Shown here: positions 57,211 to 64,000 of the stretch, one piece after another
How positions within the stretch are numbered: the stretch's first letter is position 1
Layout of the letters: each line of letters starts with the position of its first letter
Assembly: GCF_006874585.1 (NCBI RefSeq)
Contig: NZ_CP029761.1
Span: 3,808,001 to 3,872,000, forward strand
DNA: 64,000 nucleotides
Direction: 5' to 3'
Origin: Sphingomonas sp. IC081
Lineage (GTDB): Bacteria > Pseudomonadota > Alphaproteobacteria > Sphingomonadales > Sphingomonadaceae
The notes under the pieces: generated by a model
Database searches by the model: none
The model's input: the letters and a program-made list of their open reading frames with translations, nothing else
What the model was told of the DNA's origin: nothing
Position numbers and translations under genes: made by a program

Positions 57211-58716
57211 TTACGGCAGCATCGAGCCCGTCTCGATGAAGCGCTGGTGCCACGACAGCGCCTCGCCCGGCAGCGAGGGCGACTGCAGGCCGTAGGAGCC
57301 CTTGAGCGCGCGGGCGTAGTAGTCTTCCAGCAGCGGGCGGTAGTCCGGGTGGGCGCAGTTGGCGATGATGACCTTGGCGCGTTCCTTGGGGCTGAGCCCG
57401 CGCAGATCGGCCAGGCCCTGCTCGGTGACGATCACCTGCACGTCCTGGTTGATGTGATCGACATGGCTGGCCTGCGGCACGATGGCCGAGATCTTGCCGC
57501 CCTTGGCGGTCGAAGGCGTCATGAAGATCGAGATATAGGCATTGCGCGCGAAGTCGCCCGAGCCGCCGATGCCGTTCTGGATGCGCGAGCCCATGACGTG
57601 GGTGGAGTTCACCGCGCCGTAGATGTCCGCCTCGATCAGCCCGTTCATGGCGAGGCAGCCCAGGCGGCGGATCAGTTCGGGGTGGTTGGAGATTTCCTGC
57701 GGGCGCAGGATCATCTTGTCGCGGTAGCGGGCCATGTCCGCATTCACGCGGGCGGCCGCCTCGGGGCTCAGCGAGAAGGCGGTGGCCGACGCCATGCGCA
57801 GCTTGCCCGAGTCCAGCAGGTCCAGCATGCCGTCCTGGATGACTTCGGTGTAGGAGGTCAGGCTGTCGAACGGCGCGTCGACCAGGCCGGTCAGCACGGC
57901 GTTGGCGATATTGCCCACGCCCGACTGGATCGGCAGCAGCGCCTTGGGCAGGCGGCCCAGCTTCACTTCGTGGTTCAGGAATTCGAGGATGTGGCCGGCG
58001 ATCGCCTTGGCCTTTTCGTCCGGCGGGCTGAACGGGGCGTTGCGGTCGGGCCGGTCGGTCTCGACGACGGCGACGACCTTGGCGGGATCGACCTTGAGAT
58101 AGGGCGAGCCGATGCGGTCATCGGGCTTCACCAGCGGGATCGGCACGCGCGCGGGCGGCAGGGCGGTGCCGTAGTAGATGTCGTGCATGCCCTCGAGCGC
58201 TTCGTTCTGCCACGCGTTCACTTCGAGGATGACCTTCTCGGCGCGGTCCAGCCAGGTCTTGTTGTTGCCCACCGAGGAGGAGGGGATCAGGCTGCCGTCG
58301 GCGCGGATGCCGGCCACTTCGATCACGGCGGTGTCGAGCTCGCCGAGGAAGCCCTGCCAGGCCATCGGCGCGACCTGCGACAAGTGCATGTCGAAGTAGT
58401 TCATCTCGCCCTTGTTGATGCGTTCGCGGGCGATGGGGTCGGAGTTGTAGGGCAGGCGGAATTCGATGCCGTCGGCCTTGGCCAGCGCACCGTCGAGTTC
58501 CGGCCCGGTCGAGGCGCCGGTCCACATGCGGACCTTGAAGCCGCGTCCGGCGGCATGTTCGGCCTCGATCTGGGCGGCAAGGGCCAGGGGAACCGCCTTG
58601 GGATAACCCGAGCCGGTGAAGCCGCTCATGCCGACCGTGGAGCCGCTGGTGATGAGCCGGGCGGCGTCCTCCGCGGACATGACTTTGGAGCGAAACTCGG
58701 CACTCTCGATGCGCAT
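57211..58716 (-). CDS. Succinyl-CoA:acetate CoA-transferase family protein
   Basis: The 501-aa enzyme belongs to the AarC/Cat1 (acetyl-CoA hydrolase/transferase) family. GMSGFTGSGYPKAVPLAL at the N-terminus, QSGVGNIANAVL, SYTEVIQDGMLDLL with Glu291 as the expected CoA-thioester-forming residue, and GIGGSGDFARNAYISIFMTPSTAKGGKISAIVP are all typical. It exchanges CoA between succinyl-CoA and acetate. AAGAGG lies before ATG 58716. The LuxR gene next to it could control it, but that is conjecture. Confidence 0.9.
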   Translation of the reverse strand: MRIESAEFRSKVMSAEDAARLITSGSTVGMSGFTGSGYPKAVPLALAAQIEAEHAAGRGFKVRMWTGASTGPELDGALAKADGIEFRLPYNSDPIARERINKGEMNYFDMHLSQVAPMAWQGFLGELDTAVIEVAGIRADGSLIPSSSVGNNKTWLDRAEKVILEVNAWQNEALEGMHDIYYGTALPPARVPIPLVKPDDRIGSPYLKVDPAKVVAVVETDRPDRNAPFSPPDEKAKAIAGHILEFLNHEVKLGRLPKALLPIQSGVGNIANAVLTGLVDAPFDSLTSYTEVIQDGMLDLLDSGKLRMASATAFSLSPEAAARVNADMARYRDKMILRPQEISNHPELIRRLGCLAMNGLIEADIYGAVNSTHVMGSRIQNGIGGSGDFARNAYISIFMTPSTAKGGKISAIVPQASHVDHINQDVQVIVTEQGLADLRGLSPKERAKVIIANCAHPDYRPLLEDYYARALKGSYGLQSPSLPGEALSWHQRFIETGSMLP

Positions 58717-58876
58717 GGCAACCTCTTCGTTTCTGACTGACGTTGCTTGCGCCAGTCGGCTTCAAGGGGCGACGAATCCAGTGCAAAGTCCACCTGGACG
58801 ATTGCGCAAGATGCATGACAGTAATCGCCCCTCCCGTCACCGTGCAAACTACGGCCGGGCAAGTTGCCGAGGCGGA

Positions 58877-60040
58877 TCAACGGGAAGCGAGTTCGATCAC
58901 CTCGCGCGCCATGGAGACCAGCACCGCCTCGCGGTTGACGCCGCATTTCTGGAAGATCGTGCGCAACTGGCTGATGACGGTCTGCACGCTGACCCCGCGC
59001 AAGTTGGCGACGGCCTGGCGCGAATGGCCCTGTACCAGAAGCGAGACAACTTCGCCTTCCGCCAGCGTGAGCCCGAGCGCGGTGGCAAGGTGGGCGGATT
59101 GCTGCGCGGTCGGCCGCAGCGGCGTGCGCAAGGTGACGATGGCGCGCGGGGCGGTGCCGAAGCTCCAGTCCTGCCGGGGCAGGCTGCGCACGTCGAGCAG
59201 CAGCGGGGCATCGGCGCTGCGCAGCCAGAGGTCGGCGGCGCCGTCCTCCCGTCCCGCAAGCGCGCGGCCGATGCGGGCCTGGAGTTCGCGGTCCACATCC
59301 GGCCGGGTCGCGTGCAGGGTGGCGGCCCGGATCTGCAGGGAATCGGGGCCAAGCAGCGCCTGTGCCGCCGCGGTGACGCCGCAGACCTTGCCGATGCCGT
59401 CGAGCAGGATCGCGGCGCTGCGGATCGCGTCCAGCGAACCACGCAGCAATTCGATGCCCTGGTGCTCGATGGCGTCCTGCATGCGGATGGCGGCGAGAAC
59501 CGCGGGGGCCGCCTCGGCCAGGACGGCGCGCTGTGCCTCGTTGCTGCGGCCCACGCCCTGGCCGCGCAGGATGGCGAGGCCGAAAAACACGCCGGGACGC
59601 TGGCTGAGCACGACCTGCGCGCCGAACTCGGCATCGTTGCGGCGGACATAGTCGAGATAGGCCTCGTCGGTATGGGCCTTGCGGATCGCGTCGTAGTGAT
59701 CTTCCCAGGTCACCTCGAAGGGCATGCGTGTTGCCGCGACGCGGTAGTTCACCTGGGGGTTGAAGCCGTCGATCGCGAGAAATTCGTCGAAGTAGTCGGG
59801 AATGCCCTCGGCATCGGTGACCCAGTTGAAGGCGGCGTGGCGCTCGCCCAGCGCGAGCAACTGCGAGCGGGTCGATCCGGTGGCATCGGCCAGCGCTTTC
59901 AGGGCGGCGTCCCAGCCCCCTTCCTCGAAAGGTGCGCGCGCAAAGAGATCGGCGATCCCCTCGGCGCGACAGCGGTGATCCCTGAATGAGCCCACCGGCG
60001 CATCATGTAAGGTGAAGCGGCGATTAACAAGTACCGTCAT
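58877..60040 (-). CDS. LuxR-family transcriptional regulator
   Basis: The 387-aa protein ends in a LuxR-type helix-turn-helix (LTLAEGEVVSLLVQGHSRQAVANLRGVSVQTVISQLRTIFQKCGVNREAVLVSMAREV). The large N-terminal part (~1-310) has no receiver or autoinducer domain that I recognise; it may be PAS-like (IRMQDAIEHQGIELLRGSLDAIRSAAILLDGIGKVCGVTAAAQALL). The ATG at 60040 follows AGGGATGG. Target genes unknown; it is followed 160 bases on by the CoA-transferase gene on the same strand, transcribed away from it. Confidence 0.85.
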   Translation of the reverse strand: MTVLVNRRFTLHDAPVGSFRDHRCRAEGIADLFARAPFEEGGWDAALKALADATGSTRSQLLALGERHAAFNWVTDAEGIPDYFDEFLAIDGFNPQVNYRVAATRMPFEVTWEDHYDAIRKAHTDEAYLDYVRRNDAEFGAQVVLSQRPGVFFGLAILRGQGVGRSNEAQRAVLAEAAPAVLAAIRMQDAIEHQGIELLRGSLDAIRSAAILLDGIGKVCGVTAAAQALLGPDSLQIRAATLHATRPDVDRELQARIGRALAGREDGAADLWLRSADAPLLLDVRSLPRQDWSFGTAPRAIVTLRTPLRPTAQQSAHLATALGLTLAEGEVVSLLVQGHSRQAVANLRGVSVQTVISQLRTIFQKCGVNREAVLVSMAREVIELASR

Positions 60041-60152
60041 CCATCCCTGAAATAAGGGACTCTACCATGTTCATGGTATGCTGCGGGTTACATGTCGATG
60101 CACAATGCCGTCGCGACCCGAGGGATCGGTACTTGCGATCCTGAGACTCTCA

Positions 60153-60330
60153 GCCCGGGACCTGGCAACAGGTCCCGGGCTCTTTTTTCGAGGAGGAGGG
60201 CCGGGACCCGGCAACAGGCCCCGGGCTCTTTTTTTCGAGGAGGAGGGCCGGGACCCGGCAACAGGCCCGCGGGCTCTTTTTTCGAGGAGCAGTGGCCGGA
60301 ATCCGGCAAAGGCCCGCGGGCTTCTTCGGG
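60153..60330. repeat. Array of four terminator-like hairpin units, 46-48 base period
   Basis: Units start near 60156, 60202, 60249 and 60297. Each has a stem of the type CGGGACC...GGTCCCG followed by GGCTC and six or seven T, then CGAGGAGGAGGG; the last unit is degenerate. The hairpin-plus-T layout is on the plus strand, although both flanking genes are on the minus strand. It fills the 305-base gap between uvrB and the LuxR gene, which otherwise holds only the LuxR gene's leader. Confidence 0.85.
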
Positions 60331-60345
60331 ACGTTCAGGCGGGGG

Positions 60346-62535
60346 TTACTTGCCCCATTTCTTCTGCATCTTGCCGTAGCGGGTCTTGCGGGTGCCGGGT
60401 TTGCCCTCGTTGCTGCGGCCGACGATCGGCGCCTTCCTGTGCTCGTCCGGGATGCCCAGTTCGCTGGCCTCCAGCTTGCGGATCTCGTCGCGGATGCGCC
60501 CGGCTTCCTCGAATTCGAGGTCGGCGGCGGCGGCGCGCATCTTCTTTTCCAGCTCCTCGATATAGGCACGCAAGTTGTGGCCGACGAGGTTGTTGGCGCC
60601 GTCGTCGGTCTCGATGTCGATCAGCACGCCGTCGCGGCTGGCGGTATCGGCGACGATGTCGGCGATGCGGCGCTTGATCGTCTGCGGGGTGATGCCGTGC
60701 TCGGCGTTGTATTCTTCCTGCTTGGCGCGGCGGCGATCGGTTTCGGCGATGGCGCGCTCCATCGATCCGGTCATGCGGTCGGCATAGAGGATCACGCGGC
60801 CGTCGACGTTGCGCGCGGCGCGGCCGATGGTCTGGATCAGCGAGGTCTCGCTGCGCAGGAAACCTTCCTTGTCGGCATCGAGGATGCAGACGAGCCCGCA
60901 CTCGGGAATGTCGAGCCCCTCGCGCAAGAGGTTGATGCCCACCAGCACGTCGTAGACCCCCATGCGCAAGTCGCGGATCAGCTCGATGCGTTCCAGAGTC
61001 TCGACGTCGCTGTGCATGTAGCGCACGCGCACCCCGGCCTCGTGCATGAACTCGGTGAGGTCCTCGGCCATGCGCTTGGTGAGGGTGGTGACGAGGGTGC
61101 GATAGCCGCGCTCGGCCGCCGTCTTGCACTCCATGATGCAGTCCTGCACCTGGTCCTCGACCGGGCGGATCTCGACCGGCGGATCGATCAGGCCGGTCGG
61201 GCGGATCACCTGCTCGGCAAAGACGCCGCCGGACTCCTCCATCTCCCACGATCCCGGCGTGGCCGAGACGGCGATGGTCTGCGGGCGCATCGCGTCCCAC
61301 TCGTTGAAGCGCAGCGGGCGGTTGTCGATGCAACTCGGCAGGCGGAAGCCGTATTCGGCGAGCGTGATCTTGCGGCGGTGGTCGCCTTTCGACATCGCGC
61401 CGATCTGCGGCACCGTCTGGTGGCTTTCGTCCACGAACAGCAGGGCATTGTCCGGCAGGTACTCGAACAGGGTCGGCGGCGGTTCGCCCGGCAGGCGGCC
61501 GGTGAGGAAGCGCGAATAGTTCTCGATCCCCGCGCAACTGCCGGTGGCGGCGATCATCTCGAGGTCGAAATTGGTGCGCTGCTCGAGCCGTTGGGCTTCG
61601 AGCAGGCGGCCTTCGGCTTCGAGTTCCTTGAGCCGCTCGGTCAGTTCGAAGCGGATCGCCTCGCTGGCCTGCTTCATCGTCGGCCCGGGCGTGACGTAGT
61701 GCGAATTCGCGTAGACCCGCACCTTTTCGAGCACCGAGCCCTTCTTGCCGGTGAGCGGATCGAATTCGGCGATCTCCTCGATCTCGTCGCCGAAGAACGA
61801 GATGCGCCAGGCGGTGTCCTCAAGGTGGCTGGGAAACAGTTCCAGGTTGTCCCCGCGCACGCGAAAGGTGCCGCGGGTGAAGGCGGCATCGTTGCGCTTG
61901 TACTGGAGGGCGACGAGCTTGCGGATGATCTCGCGCTGGTCCTGCGTGTCGCCGGTCTTGAGGTCGAAGATCATCGCCGAGTAAGTCTCGACCGAGCCGA
62001 TGCCGTAGAGGCACGAGACCGAGGCGACGATGATCACGTCGTCCCGCTCCAGCAGGGCGCGCGTGGCCGAGTGGCGCATGCGGTCGATCGCCTCGTTCAC
62101 CGAGCTTTCCTTCTCGATGTAGGTGTCCGACCGGGCGACGTAGGCCTCGGGCTGGTAATAGTCGTAGTAGGAGACGAAGTATTCGACCGCGTTCTCCGGG
62201 AAGAAGTCCTTCATTTCGGCATAGAGCTGGGCGGCGAGGATCTTGTTCGGCGCCAGGATCAGCGCCGGGCGCTGCAGTTCCTCGATGACCTTGGCCATCG
62301 TGAAGGTCTTGCCCGAGCCGGTGACGCCCAGCAGCACCTGCGTCTTCTCGCCCTCGCCCGCCGTGGTGACGAGGTCGGCGATGGCGGTCGGCTGGTCACC
62401 GTTGGGCTCGTACTCGGACACGACCTTGAAGGGCCGGCCCGGCATCGACTTGTCCGGACGCGCGGGCTTGTGGGGGACAAACGTGCCCGAGGTATCCGGT
62501 TCCTCAAGGCCCCGGCGGATGATCAGCTCTGCCAT
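60346..62535 (-). CDS. uvrB: Excinuclease ABC subunit UvrB
   Basis: The 729-aa helicase-like repair protein has Walker A GVTGSGKTFTMA, YFVSYYDYYQPEAYV (beta-hairpin that clamps DNA), ALLFVDESHQTVPQIG (DEAD-like DESH box), and GLDIPECGLVCILDADKEGFLRSETSLIQTIGRAARN (motifs V and VI), plus a C-terminal UVR domain (AAADLEFEEAGRIRDEIRKLE). ATG 62535 is the first start with the family N-terminus (LIIRRGLEE upstream of FKVVSEYEPNGDQP); the 12 codons before it are not needed. A ~40-residue tail (GKPGTRKTRYGKMQKKWGK) is basic. Confidence 0.97.
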   Translation of the reverse strand: MAELIIRRGLEEPDTSGTFVPHKPARPDKSMPGRPFKVVSEYEPNGDQPTAIADLVTTAGEGEKTQVLLGVTGSGKTFTMAKVIEELQRPALILAPNKILAAQLYAEMKDFFPENAVEYFVSYYDYYQPEAYVARSDTYIEKESSVNEAIDRMRHSATRALLERDDVIIVASVSCLYGIGSVETYSAMIFDLKTGDTQDQREIIRKLVALQYKRNDAAFTRGTFRVRGDNLELFPSHLEDTAWRISFFGDEIEEIAEFDPLTGKKGSVLEKVRVYANSHYVTPGPTMKQASEAIRFELTERLKELEAEGRLLEAQRLEQRTNFDLEMIAATGSCAGIENYSRFLTGRLPGEPPPTLFEYLPDNALLFVDESHQTVPQIGAMSKGDHRRKITLAEYGFRLPSCIDNRPLRFNEWDAMRPQTIAVSATPGSWEMEESGGVFAEQVIRPTGLIDPPVEIRPVEDQVQDCIMECKTAAERGYRTLVTTLTKRMAEDLTEFMHEAGVRVRYMHSDVETLERIELIRDLRMGVYDVLVGINLLREGLDIPECGLVCILDADKEGFLRSETSLIQTIGRAARNVDGRVILYADRMTGSMERAIAETDRRRAKQEEYNAEHGITPQTIKRRIADIVADTASRDGVLIDIETDDGANNLVGHNLRAYIEELEKKMRAAAADLEFEEAGRIRDEIRKLEASELGIPDEHRKAPIVGRSNEGKPGTRKTRYGKMQKKWGK

Positions 62536-62655
62536 GGAAGAACATATGGGGTATATCGTAGCAGCCCGCAATGTCTTGCCGGAAGGGGCTCGCGGGAAAG
62601 GCGCGGCGATGATAGGTCCTCGCCTCCCGGATCAGGTGCGAAAGGGTTCGACTCC

Positions 62656-63210
62656 ATGAAGCGTATGGCAGCAGTTTCGGCAGCAGTTTCGATCGTGGGG
62701 CTGGCACTCGCGCTGGCGGCGTGCGGCTCGAAGGAGCAGAAGAGCGGCGAGCCCAAGACGATGGACGAGGTGAAGGAGGAGGCGGCGCAGCTGCAGCGCC
62801 CCCGGCCCGGCCAGTACACGCAGAAAGTCGAGATCACGAAGATGGACGTGCCCGGCATGCCCAGCGAAGCGGCGGCGCAGATGAAGACGATGATGGCGAA
62901 AGGACAGGTCAACCAGTTCTGCCTGACCCAGGCGGAGGCCGACAAGGGGTACCGCGACATGTTCGACGGGATCGGCAAGGGCCGCGAATGCAGCTATTCG
63001 CGCTTCGAGGTTGATGGCGGCAAGCTGGATGCCCAGATGGAGTGCAAGTCCGCCGATCAGGGAACCGCCCGGATCCAGTTGGCGGGCACCGTGAGCGACC
63101 AGGGCTCGGATGTGACGGTGGACATGAACATGTCCGGCGGCCCCGCGCCGATGGGCGAGATGAAGATGGCGATGCACATGACGACTGCGCGTCTCGGGGA
63201 CTGTCCTTAA
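62656..63210 (+). CDS. DUF3617-family lipoprotein
   Basis: The 184-aa protein has a lipoprotein signal with Cys in ALALAACGSKEQ and the DUF3617 pattern: RPGQYTQKVEITKMDVPGMP, QVNQFCLTQAEAD, GRECSYSRFEVDGGKLDAQMECK and RIQLAGTVSDQGSDVTVDMNMSG. The family, common in sphingomonads, has no known function. ATG 62656 is near the divergent uvrB ATG, 121 bases apart. Four cysteines apart from the lipobox may form disulphides. Confidence 0.88.
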   Translation: MKRMAAVSAAVSIVGLALALAACGSKEQKSGEPKTMDEVKEEAAQLQRPRPGQYTQKVEITKMDVPGMPSEAAAQMKTMMAKGQVNQFCLTQAEADKGYRDMFDGIGKGRECSYSRFEVDGGKLDAQMECKSADQGTARIQLAGTVSDQGSDVTVDMNMSGGPAPMGEMKMAMHMTTARLGDCP

Positions 63211-63212
63211 AG

Positions 63213-63249
63213 TGCAAGGGGCCCGCAAGGTGCAAGGAGGCCCGCAAGG
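63213..63249. repeat. Short tandem duplication before the hydrolase gene
   Basis: TGCAAGGGGCCCGCAAGG (63213-63230) is followed directly by TGCAAGGAGGCCCGCAAGG (63231-63249). The second copy carries an extra base and a purine-rich stretch near the ribosome site of ATG 63256. Confidence 0.85.
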
Positions 63250-63255
63250 CTGAGG

Positions 63256-64000
63256 ATGAAGGTGGAAGAACCGGCTCCGCGACAGATCGACATGATGCGC
63301 AGCGCCATCGCGCGCCGTGCAGCGCTGGCGCGCGAGCCGCATCCCGAAGGCGTGCGCAAGCCCTCGCTGCGCCTGTTCCTCGCCGAACTGGCTTCGTTGG
63401 GGCGGGGCAAGAAGAAGCCCATTGTCGTGGACAAGGCGCAGCATCCGCAGCCGGTCATGCTGCTGCCCGGCTTTGGAGCGCATCCCAACCGGATGCGGCC
63501 GATGGCCGATGCCCTCGCCGAGGCGGGGCATGAGGTCCACGAATGGGGGCTCGGGCTCAATCTCGGGCCGAACCCGCAGAACTTCGCCTTCCTGATGCGG
63601 CGGGTCGGCACGCTGGCGCGCCAGCACAAGCGGCCCATCGCGCTGGTCGGCTGGAGCCTTGGCGGCCTTTTCGCGCGGGAGATCGCGCGGCGCGAGCCCG
63701 ATTGCGTGTCCAAGGTCATCACCATGGGCACGCCGTTTTCGGGCGATCCGCGCGCCAACAATGCCTGGCGGGCCTATCAGATGGTGACGGGGCACTCGGT
63801 CAGCGCGCCGCCGATCGACTGCGATTTCACCGCCAAGCCGCCGGTCCCGACGATCGCGCTATGGAGCCCGCGCGACGGGGTGATCCATCCGCGCTCGGCC
63901 TGCGGCTGGCCCGGTGAGCGGGACCGGGCGGTGGCGATCCGCTGCGCGCACCTTGGTTTCGCCAGCGATCCGCGCGTGGTGGCCGAGGTCTTGCGGCAAC
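63256..64000 (+). CDS. Alpha/beta hydrolase (partial at window edge)
   Basis: The visible 248 residues start at ATG 63256 (TGAGG just before) and run off the window end. The fold has PVMLLPGFGAHPNRMRPMADALAEAGHEV (oxyanion strand and loop), IALVGWSLGGLFAREIARREPD with the nucleophile Ser in GWSLGG, VSKVITMGTPFSGD and PPVPTIALWSPRDGVIHP with a likely catalytic Asp. GTPFSGDPRANNAWRAYQMVTG is typical of lipase-like serine hydrolases. No signal peptide. Substrate unknown. Confidence 0.85.
   Translation, partial: MKVEEPAPRQIDMMRSAIARRAALAREPHPEGVRKPSLRLFLAELASLGRGKKKPIVVDKAQHPQPVMLLPGFGAHPNRMRPMADALAEAGHEVHEWGLGLNLGPNPQNFAFLMRRVGTLARQHKRPIALVGWSLGGLFAREIARREPDCVSKVITMGTPFSGDPRANNAWRAYQMVTGHSVSAPPIDCDFTAKPPVPTIALWSPRDGVIHPRSACGWPGERDRAVAIRCAHLGFASDPRVVAEVLRQ

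Noticed and set aside
60153..60330. A CRISPR array
   Set aside because: The period is 46-48 bases but the whole unit is repeated with little variable spacer, each unit has a terminator-like T-run, and no cas genes are near.
60092..60379. A 95-codon plus-strand frame through the repeat array
   Set aside because: Its Arg/Gly/Pro-rich repeats simply translate the hairpin array, and it runs into the 3' end of uvrB. No ribosome site is convincing.
1..64000. tRNA, rRNA, insertion sequences, phage or restriction genes
   Set aside because: I looked for cloverleaf segments, rRNA-like stretches, transposase motifs and terminal inverted repeats with target duplications and found nothing I could support.

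Overview
The window is high-GC alphaproteobacterial DNA of sphingomonad type (Novosphingobium or a close relative). The evidence is the TonB-receptor-centred polysaccharide locus, the hemC-hemD-mitofilin order and the flagellar regulator set; the taxonomic call is inference. Genes are tightly packed, often with 4-base ATGA/GTGA/TTGA stop-start overlaps. There is no rRNA, tRNA, CRISPR array, insertion sequence or phage gene that I can see.

Region 1 (1-20911) is a flagellar island. On the minus strand lie fliE (cut by the window edge), a sigma-54-dependent activator, motA-motB, and a long operon flgB-C-D-E-F-G-H-I-J-K-L. On the plus strand lie flagellin with a methyltransferase behind it, then a block starting opposite flgB: an unusual MotA/MotB-like pair, flgA, flgM, a FlgN-like chaperone, a lytic transglycosylase, flhA and fliA. 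I see two near-perfect sigma-54 promoters (flgB operon; transglycosylase-flhA-fliA), three to four sigma-28-type promoters (flagellin, activator, flgM, perhaps the second stator) and clusters of CGGCAA/TTGCCG that could be activator sites. Together they suggest a hierarchy: activator plus sigma-54, then rod/hook, FlhA and FliA, then sigma-28 with FlgM control, then flagellin. Several parts are minimal: FlgD lacks its C-terminal domains, FlgE is only 270 aa, FlgH lacks a lipobox cysteine, and FlgJ has no muramidase domain.

Region 2 (20981-41977) is an arabinan/arabinogalactan utilisation locus: a TonB receptor, GH51 and two GH43 enzymes, an (alpha/alpha)6-barrel glycosidase, an aldose epimerase, an MFS sugar symporter, and a non-phosphorylating L-arabinose oxidation pathway (1-dehydrogenase, lactonase, dehydratase, FAH-type dehydratase, ketoglutarate semialdehyde dehydrogenase) ending at 2-oxoglutarate. 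dgoK and dgoA sit inside it and would let the same upstream enzymes feed D-galactose into pyruvate and glyceraldehyde 3-phosphate. A divergent GntR/FadR-type regulator probably acts at palindromes related to ATTAGTCCGACTAAT found at three control points of the locus.

Region 3 (42043-64000) is mostly housekeeping: a 51-aa membrane protein, a DsbD/ScsB-like protein, an alkaline phosphatase coupled to a UbiH-type hydroxylase, hemC-hemD-mitofilin, tsaD-gpsA-flippase, an OmpA-like protein, a 30-aa membrane microprotein, a helix-hairpin-helix membrane protein, an S10 peptidase, a succinyl-CoA:acetate CoA-transferase, a LuxR regulator, uvrB, a DUF3617 lipoprotein and an alpha/beta hydrolase cut by the window edge. 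Two dispersed hairpin families occur twice each, and an array of terminator-like units lies beside uvrB.
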